A stretch of DNA of 64,000 nt, from NCBI GenBank assembly GCA_900068845.1, contig CEFQ01000011.1, positions 62,001 through 126,000 on the forward strand. The letters run 5' to 3'. Origin of the DNA: Enterobacter ludwigii. GTDB lineage: Bacteria > Pseudomonadota > Gammaproteobacteria > Enterobacterales > Enterobacteriaceae. Of this stretch, positions 8,772-17,561 are shown one piece after another. A model generated the notes under the pieces. The model searched no databases, had not been told where the DNA came from, and worked only from the letters and a program-made list of their open reading frames with translations. Within the stretch, counting starts at the first letter, position 1. The number at the start of each line of letters is the position of its first letter. The translations under genes were made by a program, and so were the position numbers.

Positions 8772-9593
8772 TTACACGTCCGCGCCAAATGCCACGTCAC
8801 GCTGCCCGCGCAGCTCCGCCAGACGGCTTTCCAGCGCCGTTTCAATGTTCTGATACGCCGTACTCCCGAGCGCCAGTCGCAGCGGCATGCGGGCTTGATC
8901 GAGTGTCGCAATCATCGCCGTCACGCATTTACCGGCGTCACCGGCGATGGTGAAATCGCCGGATAAAATCGCGCGTCGCAACTGCCCGGACGCGTTATCA
9001 CGGTAGACATCGAGCGCCGTTGCCACATCCAATCCTGCTCCGAAGTTGGTCGCCGTTGGACCGGGTTCTACCAGCAGAAAATTAATGCCGAAGCTCGCCA
9101 CTTCCTGGCGCACCGCTTCGACAAACCCTTCAATCCCCCATTTGCTGGCGTGATACAGGCTGAAATTGGGATAGGCCACCTGCCCGCCTTCTGAAGAGAT
9201 CTGCGCGATGCGTCCACCGCCCTGCTGGCGCAAGAAAGGAATCACCGCGCGAATCAGCTGGATGGAACCGGTGAGATTGGTGGCGATCTGGCGGTCGATC
9301 TGCGCATCGCTCAACTCTTCCGCCGCGCCGAACAGACCATAAGCCGCATTGCTTACCACCACATCGATACGATCGGCAGCAGCAAAGGTCCGCTGCATCG
9401 TGGGCGCGATGCTGGCCGTTTGCGCCAAATCCAAAGCGATAACCCGCAGCTGTTCGCCATAGGTTTGCTGCAGATCGGCCATCGCCTGTTCACGCCGCAC
9501 GCAGGCCAGCACGCGATCGCCGCGCGCCAGTAAACGTTCACTCATCAAACGACCCAGTCCGCTGCTGGCGCCGGTAATTAACCAGGTTTTCAT
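8772..9593 (-). CDS. Short-chain dehydrogenase/reductase
   Basis: A 273-residue classical SDR. It has the nucleotide-binding motif TGASSGLG (7-14), the NAAYG motif (82-86), a catalytic Ser near 133-134, and YHASK with Tyr147 and Lys151. Arg33/Arg34 after the second beta strand favour NADP(H). Substrate not predictable. Start ATG 9593 has GAGGATC upstream. It is divergent from a LysR-type regulator across 95 bp, the usual arrangement of a regulator and its target. Confidence 0.85.
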   Translation of the reverse strand: MKTWLITGASSGLGRLMSERLLARGDRVLACVRREQAMADLQQTYGEQLRVIALDLAQTASIAPTMQRTFAAADRIDVVVSNAAYGLFGAAEELSDAQIDRQIATNLTGSIQLIRAVIPFLRQQGGGRIAQISSEGGQVAYPNFSLYHASKWGIEGFVEAVRQEVASFGINFLLVEPGPTATNFGAGLDVATALDVYRDNASGQLRRAILSGDFTIAGDAGKCVTAMIATLDQARMPLRLALGSTAYQNIETALESRLAELRGQRDVAFGADV

Positions 9594-9688
9594 GTTGTGA
9601 TCCTCTTCTTGAAAACCTGATAGTAGAACGCTTTACTGGTGGCGATAATCCACTTAATCGCGCATGACCCGGTGAGGAAAAACCACCA

Positions 9689-10591
9689 ATGAGAAGGCCT
9701 TCCTGGCACGAACTGCAGGCTATCAAAACCTTGAGCGAGCAGCGCAGCTTTCGCCGTGCCGCCGAAATGCTCGGCTTGAAGCGCTCATCGCTCAGCCACC
9801 TGGTGAAAACGCTAGAGCACAATCTTGGCGTGCAACTGTTTCAACGTACTACGCGCAGCGTGTCGCTCACCGATGCCGGACAGCAACTGCTGGATCGGCT
9901 CTCGCCGCTGCTGAATCAGATGGATGATGTGCTGCACGACATCTCCGCCAGTCGCCATCAGCATTACGGCACGCTGCGTATCAGCGCCAGCGATGCTTCG
10001 ATCGGCTTGCTGCTGGAAAAAGTGGTGGCGGATTTCAGCGCGCGCTATCCCGACATCCAGCTCGATTTCGCCGCGCAAGGCACGTTAGTGGACATCATCG
10101 CCGCCGGTTTCGATGCCGGTATTCGGCTGATTGAGGATGTGCCGCAGGATATGGTGGCGGTTCCGCTCGGCGGTCCGCTGACATTTGTGACCGTAGCCGC
10201 GCCCGCTTATCTGGCGAGAAGCACGCCAATTTCTCATCCACACGATCTTTTGCAGCAGCAGTGCATTCGCCAGCGGTTGCCGAGCGGTAAACGGTATCAG
10301 TGGGAATATGCGCAGGCGGGAGAAAAGCATGAGATTGATGTGCCAGGCTCGCTGACTTTAGATAGCAACGCGCTGATGGCGCAAGCCGCTCGCGCCGGTC
10401 TGGGTATTGCGTATGTGCCGTCGCTGTATGTGGAGAAGGAAATGCGCAGCGGCCAGCTGGTGGAACTGCTGGCCGATTGGCGGGTGCAATCGGCGGGGAT
10501 TGCGTTGTGGTTCCCGCCCAACCGACATCAGTCGATGGCGCTGCGGCTGTTTATTGATGCGCTGAAAGTCAGCCTGCCGCGCCCAGCGTGA
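9689..10591 (+). CDS. LysR-family transcriptional regulator (next to SDR)
   Basis: 300 residues. The N-terminal winged helix-turn-helix (about 5-63, with FRRAAEMLGLKRSSLSHLVKTLE) is followed by a substrate-binding-like effector domain (about 90-295) with the typical LRISASDASIG start. The sequence places it in the group that controls adjacent oxidoreductases. It probably acts on the 9594-9688 intergenic region shared with the SDR gene; the effector is unknown. Confidence 0.88.
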   Translation: MRRPSWHELQAIKTLSEQRSFRRAAEMLGLKRSSLSHLVKTLEHNLGVQLFQRTTRSVSLTDAGQQLLDRLSPLLNQMDDVLHDISASRHQHYGTLRISASDASIGLLLEKVVADFSARYPDIQLDFAAQGTLVDIIAAGFDAGIRLIEDVPQDMVAVPLGGPLTFVTVAAPAYLARSTPISHPHDLLQQQCIRQRLPSGKRYQWEYAQAGEKHEIDVPGSLTLDSNALMAQAARAGLGIAYVPSLYVEKEMRSGQLVELLADWRVQSAGIALWFPPNRHQSMALRLFIDALKVSLPRPA

Positions 10592-10636
10592 TTCAGGCCG
10601 TGCGCTGCGGGGCTTTATGCACCGTGGTATAAGCGT

Positions 10637-10690
10637 AATCAACGCCGGTATTTTTCCTGCTGACACGGCAGAAGCGGCGTTGATTCTGCC
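10637..10690 (+). other. Overlapping, mutually exclusive inverted repeats upstream of yneE
   Basis: AATCAACGCCG (10637-10647) pairs with CGGCGTTGATT (10675-10685). GGCAGAA (10668-10674) pairs with TTCTGCC (10684-10690). The right arms share bases, so only one hairpin can form at a time. They lie in the 154-bp gap between the LysR gene and yneE. Confidence 0.5.
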
Positions 10691-10745
10691 GTCCTTACCA
10701 GCGTAACCTGTCGCCACCAAACCTCATCAATAACACCATCGCAAA

Positions 10746-11663
10746 ATGATTGTACGTCCTCATCAACACTGGTTTCTCCGGCTGTTTGACTGGCATGGAT
10801 CGGTGCTCAGCAACATCGTGTTCCGCCTGTCCCTCAACCTGTTAATGTCGCTGATCGCCATCTTTGGCTATCCGTGGTACTCCACATTCGGCATTCACCT
10901 CACTACCGCACCCTTTAGCCTGGTGGGTGTGTCGATCGCCATCTTCCTCGGCTTTCGCAACAACGCCAGCTATGCGCGCTTTCTTGAAGCCCGCACGTTG
11001 TGGGGCAACCTGCACATCACCCTGCGCTCGCTGCTGCGACAAATCAAAAGCATTCGTGGCGTGAGTGAAGAGCAGGTGCGGGAATTTACCGGCTTGCTAC
11101 TGGCGTTTAGCCTGTGCCTGAAACATCGCCTGCGTAAAACGGATATGCAGACCGATTTGCAGCGTTTGCTGCCCGCCAACTGGCACGGCGCGGTGCTGAA
11201 TCATCCGCTGCCGACGTCACAGATTTTGTTGTGTTTAAGCGAATGGCTGGCGCAGCGCCGCGATGAAGGATTGGTGTCGGATATTGTCTGGCAGAGCATT
11301 GATGAAAATCTTAATCAGCTGTCGGCCATTCTGGGCGGCTGCGATCGTATCGCCAGCACGCCGATTCCGTTCGTCTACAGCCTGATTTTGCATCGCACTG
11401 TGTATCTGTTCTGCACGCTACTGCCGTTCGCGCTGGTGGCGGATTTGCACCTGATGACGCCGCTGGTGTCGATGTTTATCTCATACACCTTTTTATCGCT
11501 GGAAGCGCTGGCGGAAGAGCTGGAGCATCCGTTTGGCACCGCGCCCAATCATCTGCCGCTGGATGCGCTATGCGTCAATATTGAACGTAATTTGAAAGCG
11601 ATGAATGGCGATATGCCGCTGCCGGAACCGCTGCAGCCGGATGCCCATTTTAATTTGACGTGA
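10746..11663 (+). CDS. yneE: Bestrophin-family membrane protein YneE
   Basis: 305 residues, the length of E. coli YneE (UPF0187/bestrophin). It starts MIVRPHQHWFLRLFDWHGSVL and carries the family core APFSLVGVSIAIFLGFRNNASYARFLEAR. The C-terminal LEALAEELEHPFGTAPNHLPLDALC matches the family signature. Bestrophins are pentameric ion channels; bacterial homologues have been shown to conduct cations. Inner-membrane location with four main helices. The Shine-Dalgarno sequence is weak. Two competing hairpins lie upstream. Confidence 0.9.
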   Translation: MIVRPHQHWFLRLFDWHGSVLSNIVFRLSLNLLMSLIAIFGYPWYSTFGIHLTTAPFSLVGVSIAIFLGFRNNASYARFLEARTLWGNLHITLRSLLRQIKSIRGVSEEQVREFTGLLLAFSLCLKHRLRKTDMQTDLQRLLPANWHGAVLNHPLPTSQILLCLSEWLAQRRDEGLVSDIVWQSIDENLNQLSAILGGCDRIASTPIPFVYSLILHRTVYLFCTLLPFALVADLHLMTPLVSMFISYTFLSLEALAEELEHPFGTAPNHLPLDALCVNIERNLKAMNGDMPLPEPLQPDAHFNLT

Positions 11664-11670
11664 ATTACGT

Positions 11671-11772
11671 GGTCGCCATGAATGGCGTCATCACGGTCGG
11701 TGCGTCCATTGGGACGGTCACCATAAATGGTGACCCTACAGAATCGGCGTAGAGTCGCCATTTATGGCGACC
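11671..11772. repeat. Three family B palindromes
   Basis: Copies at 11671-11688 (right arm decayed), 11716-11735 (GGTCACCATAAATGGTGACC) and 11753-11772. The middle copy has changed one base in each arm so that pairing is kept, unlike the standard GGTCGCC/GGCGACC. The cluster fills the gap between convergent yneE and the hydrolase gene. Confidence 0.85.
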
Positions 11773-11776
11773 TGCT

Positions 11777-12673
11777 TTAACCCAAATTATCCAGCCAACG
11801 CACATACGCCTGATCCCACAACGCGGCGGGCGAGCCCGCTTTGCCGAGACCAAAGCCGTGACCGCCGCTACTTAGCTCAATCAGCTCAACCGGCACGCGC
11901 ATGCGGCGACAGGTATCCCGCATCAGTTCGGTATTGTGGGGGTTAGAGGTGCGATCGTCTTCGGCCTGCGCGAGGAAGGTGGGCGGATACTGCCGCGTGA
12001 CGTAGTTTTGCACCGACCAGTTGGCTTCCTGGGTGGGCGTGGCATTTTTTCCCACCATCATCAGATGCGTGTTGGTGTGCTGGTAAGGCGCTTCCAGGGT
12101 GATCACCGGATAAATCAACCCGACGCTGTCAACGTTGGGTCTGACCTGATCAAGCGGATCCTGCGCTGGATAGGATGTGAAATCCGGACGCGCCGCCGCC
12201 ATGCCGAGCAGATGTCCACCGGCGGAAAAGCCCAGGACATGCACTTTGCGCTCCATCGAGCGCACCAGACGAATCGCGCGTTGTGCATCTTGCAGCGGTG
12301 CCAGATTCCCCGCCTGCCACTTTTCACCCGGCAAACGGTAGCTGAGCACATACACGGTGTAGCCGTTGGCATTGAGCCAGCGCGCCACTGGCCAGGCTTC
12401 ACGCCCCATACCAATAAAGCGATAGCCGCCGCCCGCTGCCACAATCACCGCTTCACCGTTGGGCTTCTCCGGACGGAAACGCTGAATAGCGGGAGAAACA
12501 ATGTTGGTCCAGGAACCGTATTTGTTCACGTTAAGCAAACCTGAAGGGCCGCCGCCGCCCGGAGGATCGTCGGGCCACAGCGGAATGACGTCGTCGCGAG
12601 CAAATAACTTGCCCGTAGTCATCGAGAGAGCGGTTGCTCCGGTTGCCAACAAAAAGTGACGACGTGTAATCAT
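11777..12673 (-). CDS. Exported alpha/beta hydrolase (esterase), Tat-type signal
   Basis: 298 residues. The N-terminus TRRHFLLATGATALS fits a twin-arginine signal peptide with processing near FA-RDD (about 25). The hydrolase fold shows an oxyanion region (AAGGGYRFIG), nucleophile elbow GFSAGGH (Ser150), acid Asp239/240 in EDDRTS, and His272 in GGHGFG. It resembles the BD-FAE/endo-xylanase-associated acetyl-ester hydrolase group, so deacetylation of carbohydrates is possible but not proven. No clear operon partner. Confidence 0.8.
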   Translation of the reverse strand: MITRRHFLLATGATALSMTTGKLFARDDVIPLWPDDPPGGGGPSGLLNVNKYGSWTNIVSPAIQRFRPEKPNGEAVIVAAGGGYRFIGMGREAWPVARWLNANGYTVYVLSYRLPGEKWQAGNLAPLQDAQRAIRLVRSMERKVHVLGFSAGGHLLGMAAARPDFTSYPAQDPLDQVRPNVDSVGLIYPVITLEAPYQHTNTHLMMVGKNATPTQEANWSVQNYVTRQYPPTFLAQAEDDRTSNPHNTELMRDTCRRMRVPVELIELSSGGHGFGLGKAGSPAALWDQAYVRWLDNLG

Positions 12674-12787
12674 CTTGCCCAGTGCCAGTATGCAAAAAAT
12701 GCCAGCTGCAAAAGCTGAATCTCATTATGTGACGCGTGTCTGATTTCGACGTTGGCGATTATGTACGTAAATCGTACAAAAAAGCCA

Positions 12788-12818
12788 TAAAAAAACGCGC
12801 CTGAAAAGGCGCGCGTTC
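12788..12818 (-). terminator. Intrinsic terminator of the small periplasmic protein gene
   Basis: On the minus strand GGCGCG...CGCGCC forms a GC-rich stem with loop TTTTCA, followed by a run of seven U (12788-12795). It lies about 45 bp past the stop at 12865. Confidence 0.85.
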
Positions 12819-12864
12819 TTTCGAATACCCTCAATAATTCGAGTGGCAGCAAGTATGACGGCTA

Positions 12865-13212
12865 TTAATCCTGTTGCTGGAACTGCGTCATCACCGTTTG
12901 CTCGCACTGCGACTGATCTTTACGCAGTTTGCCGCGCTCATCCTCGCCCAGCTCCAGCCATGCGCTGATCACTTCCTGCGCGATTTCTTCGTTGAATTCA
13001 GGCTGCTGCATCGCCGATGAAGACTGGCTGGCCGCGAGTTGTGACTTCAGCTTTTCGGTGTAGCCATCCAAATCGCTGGTGCTCTTTTCGCTGCTCACTA
13101 GATGACACAGCTGGCTGGCATAGACATTCTCTTCCTGATTATTGTCACCGTCGGCAGCCAACGCTCCGGCCGAGAGAGACAGCCCAACGAGGGCGAGTAA
13201 TAACGCTTTCAT
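12865..13212 (-). CDS. Small periplasmic protein, function unknown
   Basis: 115 residues from ATG 13212, which is preceded by GGAG. Longer upstream starts have no ribosome binding site. Residues 1-20 (MKALLLALVGLSLSAGALAA) are a Sec signal peptide. The mature part is acidic, Gln-rich and helical, with two Cys (SQLC and QSQC) that could form a disulphide. It starts 26 bp after the CPA1 antiporter stop, on the same strand, so it may share its transcript. A terminator follows at 12788-12818. I do not recognise the family. Confidence 0.75.
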   Translation of the reverse strand: MKALLLALVGLSLSAGALAADGDNNQEENVYASQLCHLVSSEKSTSDLDGYTEKLKSQLAASQSSSAMQQPEFNEEIAQEVISAWLELGEDERGKLRKDQSQCEQTVMTQFQQQD

Positions 13213-13238
13213 AATAGGCTCCAATAATTTCCAATAAA

Positions 13239-14588
13239 TCAGTTTTCGTTCTGTTCCGCGCGTGCGGCCTGACGGGCGGCACGCCAGTTTAACAACGGTG
13301 TTACCGTGATGCCGTGCAACACAATGCTGCACACCACTAAGGTTAACGCCATATCCACCATCTGTTCCGCTTCGGGTCCACGCATGCCGTGCACCCATGC
13401 ATAGGCAATATAATTGATACTGCCGATGCCGCGAATACCTAACCAGCCAATCAGCAACCGTCGCATCAGCGGAATATCACAGCGCCAGGTGGTGATCCAC
13501 ACCGCCAGCGGACGCACCACCACGAACAGCAGCAGCGCCAGTCCGATGCCGGTGAGATTCCAGTGCTGCGCCAGCGTAATGCCGAGCACGACCATCATGC
13601 CGGCCGCCAGCAAACGCTCGATAGTATCACCAAAGGAGAGCGCATCACCGATCACCAAACCCACCGATTTCACCATGCCGCTGCTACCCTGCGCCATCCG
13701 CTGACCGGTATTTACGCGGGCTTCGGCCGGCAAGAAACGCTCCTCTTCAGACATCTCATCTTGCGGATAGTGCTTCACCACGCGCAATTCCGCGCGGCGT
13801 AAGCCAACACCCGCGGCAAAGGTGGCAAGGAAGCCGGAAGCATCAACCGCCTGCGCGGCCGCATAGCTCAGCGCAATCAGGGCCAGAGCAAACAGATCGT
13901 TGGGGGCCACATCCTGATTGGCGGTGCGTAAATGCGTTGCCAGTTGACCAATCAGCCAGCCCAACGCGAAGCCGATTCCCAGTCCGCCGCCAATCGCCCA
14001 CAGCGCATCTTTGGCAAACCATTCACCGAATGAAGCCATATTCAGCGCATTCGGCTGCAGCATTAACATCGCCAGCATCAACAGCGGCAGTGCCGAACCG
14101 TCGTTCATGCCTGCTTCGCTGGAGAGCGCCACGCGCAGGGCGTCGTCGTCACGCGCATCATTCACAGAAATCAGGCTGGCGAGCACCGGATCGGTCGGCG
14201 CGACAATGGCACCAAACGCCAGCGACAGCGCCCAGTCAAAGCCGGTAATCCAATGCACCAGCACCGTCATACTGCCAACGGTGAGCAGCATCGCCGGAAA
14301 AGCCAACCTAACGCCAAGCCGCCACGCATGCGCATTAAGCGGCAATCGCAACTTGAGTCCGGTAATGAACAGCGAGGCGGCCATGGTGATTTCAGTGATA
14401 TGCGCGGCGAGATTAGCGTGACCGATGATATCGACTTGCAGCAAATTGAGCATCCACGGGCCACACAAGATGCCCGCAAACAGGTAGAGACCAAATGAGG
14501 TCACTGGCCCGCGGTGAATCCAACCGGAAGCCAGTGACATAAGAAGTAGCAGACCGCCGGTCGCAGCGGTCCAGGCCAGGAAGTTCAT
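13239..14588 (-). CDS. CPA1-family sodium/proton antiporter
   Basis: 449 residues with about 12 membrane helices. The CPA1 ion-binding motifs are present: APTDPVLAS (Asp133) and SSEAGMNDGSALPL (Asn162-Asp163, the ND type of electroneutral exchangers). It also has a cytoplasmic loop rich in Glu/Arg (DEMSEEERFLPAEAR). It probably exchanges Na+ or K+ for H+ across the inner membrane in pH or salt homeostasis. It lies 54 bp downstream of an MFS gene on the same strand; the functional link is unclear. Confidence 0.87.
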   Translation of the reverse strand: MNFLAWTAATGGLLLLMSLASGWIHRGPVTSFGLYLFAGILCGPWMLNLLQVDIIGHANLAAHITEITMAASLFITGLKLRLPLNAHAWRLGVRLAFPAMLLTVGSMTVLVHWITGFDWALSLAFGAIVAPTDPVLASLISVNDARDDDALRVALSSEAGMNDGSALPLLMLAMLMLQPNALNMASFGEWFAKDALWAIGGGLGIGFALGWLIGQLATHLRTANQDVAPNDLFALALIALSYAAAQAVDASGFLATFAAGVGLRRAELRVVKHYPQDEMSEEERFLPAEARVNTGQRMAQGSSGMVKSVGLVIGDALSFGDTIERLLAAGMMVVLGITLAQHWNLTGIGLALLLFVVVRPLAVWITTWRCDIPLMRRLLIGWLGIRGIGSINYIAYAWVHGMRGPEAEQMVDMALTLVVCSIVLHGITVTPLLNWRAARQAARAEQNEN

Positions 14589-14642
14589 AACGCTCCGTTT
14601 TTAAATAATATTCTTCCCTTAAGCCTGGCACATGTTACGCGG

Positions 14643-15848
14643 TTAGTTTTTCAGATGACGACTCGCCAGACGAATCATCAGGGCAAGCGCAGCGGCTACC
14701 GTCGAAAGTGCCACCACGCCGGTCCAGCCAAAATGTGCTAACGCCAGGCTTCCCAGCGCCGCACCGGTCGCCATGCCGATGAAAACAACAGTAAACATCA
14801 AGGCGTTAAGGCGGCTGCGCGCGTCCGGCGCCAGGCTGTAGACCAGTGTCTGATGCGCCACCAGCGTGGCCTGCACACCCAAATCAAAACCGAGGGTGCT
14901 GATGATAATCAGACCAAGCTGAGCCGGCATCGGCAGCAGCGGCAGCAGGAACATCAACGCGAACGACACCATCACCAGCGTGGCACCGTACTGCGTGACA
15001 CGTGCGGGACCAATGCGATCCGCCACGCTGCCGGCTAACGGTGCGGCCAATGCGCCCGCGGCACCGGCCAGGCCGAATGCACCGGCAACGGCGCTGTCGA
15101 GATGGAACTTGTCGCTGAGCATCAGCGCCAGTGTTGACCAGAAGGCGCTAAAGCCCACTGACAACAAACCTTGCGCCAGCGCGGCGCGGCGCAAGGTTTG
15201 ATGGTGCTGCCACAGATGCGCCAGCGACAGCAGCAGACGCGGATAGCTCACCGAGGTGCCCGGCGTAAAGCGCGGCAGCACGCGCCACAGCGCCAGGCTT
15301 ATCAGCAACACCGCCACTGCCGCAATCATGTACATGGTGCGCCAGCCGAAATACTCCGCGACCACGCCGCTGACCACGCGTGACAGTAATATTCCCACCA
15401 GTAATCCTGTCATCACCGTGCCGACGATTTTGCCGCGACTGCGCTCCGGTGCTAACGCTGCCGACGCCGGTACGATGTCCTGCGCCACGGTGGCGGTTAA
15501 GCCGGTAACGAAGCTGGCGATCAGCAAGGCGTTCAATCCGCCCGAAAAGCCACACAGCAGCAGCGCGGCAACCAGCATTAAGCCTTTAATCAGGATAATG
15601 GTGCGCCGATCGTGGCGGTCACCCAGCGGGGCCAGCAGCAGAATGCCGAGCGCATAACCGGCTTGTGTCAGCATCGGCACCATACCGACACTGCCAATCC
15701 CGACGTTAAATTGTTTGCTGATGATATCCAGCATCGGCTGGCTGTAGTAAATCGATGCCACGCTGAGTCCGGCACCGGCCGCGAGTGTAAACACCAGCGG
15801 CGCGGGCAGTCTTTCTGCTGGCATGGCTGAAGATGAGATGGCTGACAT
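14643..15848 (-). CDS. MFS efflux transporter (DHA1-type)
   Basis: 401 residues from ATG 15848, chosen because GGGGGAA precedes it; longer starts run into the promoter region. Twelve hydrophobic segments, with the MFS motif-A equivalent LLAPLGDRHDRRTI between helices 2 and 3 and the YYSQPMLD start typical of this drug/sugar efflux branch. It is divergent from a LysR regulator across 86 bp, which probably controls it. Substrate unknown. Confidence 0.83.
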   Translation of the reverse strand: MSAISSSAMPAERLPAPLVFTLAAGAGLSVASIYYSQPMLDIISKQFNVGIGSVGMVPMLTQAGYALGILLLAPLGDRHDRRTIILIKGLMLVAALLLCGFSGGLNALLIASFVTGLTATVAQDIVPASAALAPERSRGKIVGTVMTGLLVGILLSRVVSGVVAEYFGWRTMYMIAAVAVLLISLALWRVLPRFTPGTSVSYPRLLLSLAHLWQHHQTLRRAALAQGLLSVGFSAFWSTLALMLSDKFHLDSAVAGAFGLAGAAGALAAPLAGSVADRIGPARVTQYGATLVMVSFALMFLLPLLPMPAQLGLIIISTLGFDLGVQATLVAHQTLVYSLAPDARSRLNALMFTVVFIGMATGAALGSLALAHFGWTGVVALSTVAAALALMIRLASRHLKN

Positions 15849-15940
15849 TGTGGATTCCCCCGTGAAAGTGCGCTTATTAAAGCGCGTCGCCGCCATACGC
15901 GGTAGACTGATCAAACACAGAACTGTTATGCACGGTGCGT

Positions 15941-16882
15941 ATGAACAACACCTCCAGCCTTGATCGCATCGAACTGATGCAGACGTTTATCCGCATTGTG
16001 GAGAGCGGATCGCTGTCTGCCGCAGCAACCCAGCTTGGCACCACGCAGCCCACCATCAGCCGTCGCCTGCAAGCGCTTGAGCAGCGGCTCGGTCTCAAAC
16101 TGATTCTGCGTACCACGCACGCGCTGAAACTCACCGACGATGGCGAGCGCTGTTATGCGCAGGCACGTCAGCTGGTGGCGACCTGGCACGCACTGGAAGA
16201 TGAGTTGACCGGCGCCAGCGACGATCCGATTGGCACTCTGCGCGTGCGGGCGCCGCATGCGTTTGGTCAGGATCAGTTGATTGCACCGCTGATTGATTAT
16301 CTGCATCGCTATCCGCGCTTAACCGTGGAGTGGACGCTGAATGACCGCACACCGGACTTCATCAGCGAAAACATTGACTGCGCGATTCAGGTGGGTGCCC
16401 CCAGCGATGCATCGATCGTGGCGGTGCTGCTGGCGGAAGTGCCGCGCTTTGTGGTGGCTGCGCCGTCGCTGCTGGCGTCGTATCCTCCGGTCGAAGAGGT
16501 CTCGCAGCTGACGAATTTGCCGTGGCTGGCGCTGACCAGTTTTTATCGTAACGAAATCGCTTTGCAGCGCATCAGCGATGGTCAGCCAGTGAATCTGGCG
16601 ATTGCCCCACGTCTCGCCAGCGATAGCTTGTACGCGGTGCGCAAAGCCGCCGTGGGTGGCATGGGCGCGGCTGTGGTGTCGTCATGGGTGGTGCAGGAGG
16701 ATTTGGCGAACGGAGATTTGATTCAGTTAATGCCGGAGTGGCAAGCGCCGCCGCTGCCGGTGTGGCTGACCTATCCGTGGGCCAGCTATTATCCGGCGCG
16801 CTTACGCCAGTTTTTCGCCATGATTCGGGAAGTGATGCCACAACTGGCAGGAACGCAGCCAGCAACGTCAGCGAGGAAATGA
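15941..16882 (+). CDS. LysR-family regulator (next to MFS transporter)
   Basis: 313 residues from ATG 15941; a GTG two codons upstream (15935) is also possible. The N-terminal HTH (SLSAAATQLGTTQPTISRRLQALEQRLG, roughly residues 20-50) is followed by an effector-binding domain similar to the CrgA/PA2447 group (LRVRAPHAFG, IDCAIQVG). It is divergent from the MFS exporter, so it is its likely regulator, with binding sites in 15849-15934. Confidence 0.88.
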   Translation: MNNTSSLDRIELMQTFIRIVESGSLSAAATQLGTTQPTISRRLQALEQRLGLKLILRTTHALKLTDDGERCYAQARQLVATWHALEDELTGASDDPIGTLRVRAPHAFGQDQLIAPLIDYLHRYPRLTVEWTLNDRTPDFISENIDCAIQVGAPSDASIVAVLLAEVPRFVVAAPSLLASYPPVEEVSQLTNLPWLALTSFYRNEIALQRISDGQPVNLAIAPRLASDSLYAVRKAAVGGMGAAVVSSWVVQEDLANGDLIQLMPEWQAPPLPVWLTYPWASYYPARLRQFFAMIREVMPQLAGTQPATSARK

Positions 16883-16885
16883 AAA

Positions 16886-16989
16886 GGTCGCCATAAATGG
16901 CGACATCATGGTTCGTGCATTCATTGATTCGGTCGCCATAAATGGCGACCCTAAGGGATGATTTTGTAGGGTCGCCATTTATGGCGACC
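16886..16989. repeat. Three family B palindromes
   Basis: Copies at 16886-16904, 16931-16950 and 16970-16989. The first two read GGTCGCCATAAATGGCGAC(C). The third is in the opposite orientation (ATTTAT centre), preceded by GTAG. They fill the gap between convergent LysR and yqhA. Confidence 0.9.
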
Positions 16990-16997
16990 TGGAATTA

Positions 16998-17507
16998 TCA
17001 CATCTTCGCCGCGCTCTTATCCGCCTTCGACATATTATCCAGCCAGCCCATCACAAAAGCCGACAGCACAAACGTCAGGTGGATAATCACGTACCACATT
17101 AACTTTTCGTTTTCGATGTTGCGGGCGTCCATAAAGATGCGCAGCAGGTGAATCGACGAAATCGCCACAATTGATGCCGCCACTTTGTTTTTCAACGAGC
17201 CGGAGTCCATTTTACCGAGCCAGCTCAGCTTCTCTCTGTGCTCATCAATATCCAGCTTGGAAACAAAGTTCTCATAACCTGAGAGCATCACCATCACCAG
17301 CAAACCGCCGACCAGCGTCATATCCACCAGCGACAGCAGCAGCAGAATCAAATCGTTCTCCGCGATGCTGAAGACATGCGGCAGCAGGTGAAAAATTTCC
17401 TGGAAGAATTTGATAGTCAGCGCCAGCAGGCCCAACGAAAGTCCCATGTAAACCGGAGCCAGCAGCCAGCGCGATGAATACATCAGGTTTTCGATAAAAC
17501 GTTCCAT
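16998..17507 (-). CDS. yqhA: UPF0114 membrane protein YqhA
   Basis: 169 residues with the family start [25 protein letters not shown] and core [25 protein letters not shown]. Four membrane helices; inner membrane; molecular function unknown. It lies 54 bp downstream of kdpD on the same strand, exactly where kdpE is found in the standard kdp operon, so it may be transcribed with kdp. Confidence 0.93.
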   Translation of the reverse strand: MERFIENLMYSSRWLLAPVYMGLSLGLLALTIKFFQEIFHLLPHVFSIAENDLILLLLSLVDMTLVGGLLVMVMLSGYENFVSKLDIDEHREKLSWLGKMDSGSLKNKVAASIVAISSIHLLRIFMDARNIENEKLMWYVIIHLTFVLSAFVMGWLDNMSKADKSAAKM

Positions 17508-17561
17508 AAGTTCCCATTAATCAACAGACAAGTGGGCGAGTATAACCGAACTTATGTGAAG

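Noticed and set aside
13213-13398. 62-codon N-terminal extension of the small periplasmic protein
   Set aside because: It would hide the signal peptide, overlaps the antiporter gene and lacks a ribosome binding site; ATG 13212 with GGAG is preferred.
17508-17561. Remnant of kdpE between kdpD and yqhA
   Set aside because: Only 54 bp are present and they show no similarity to a response regulator; the gene is cleanly absent.
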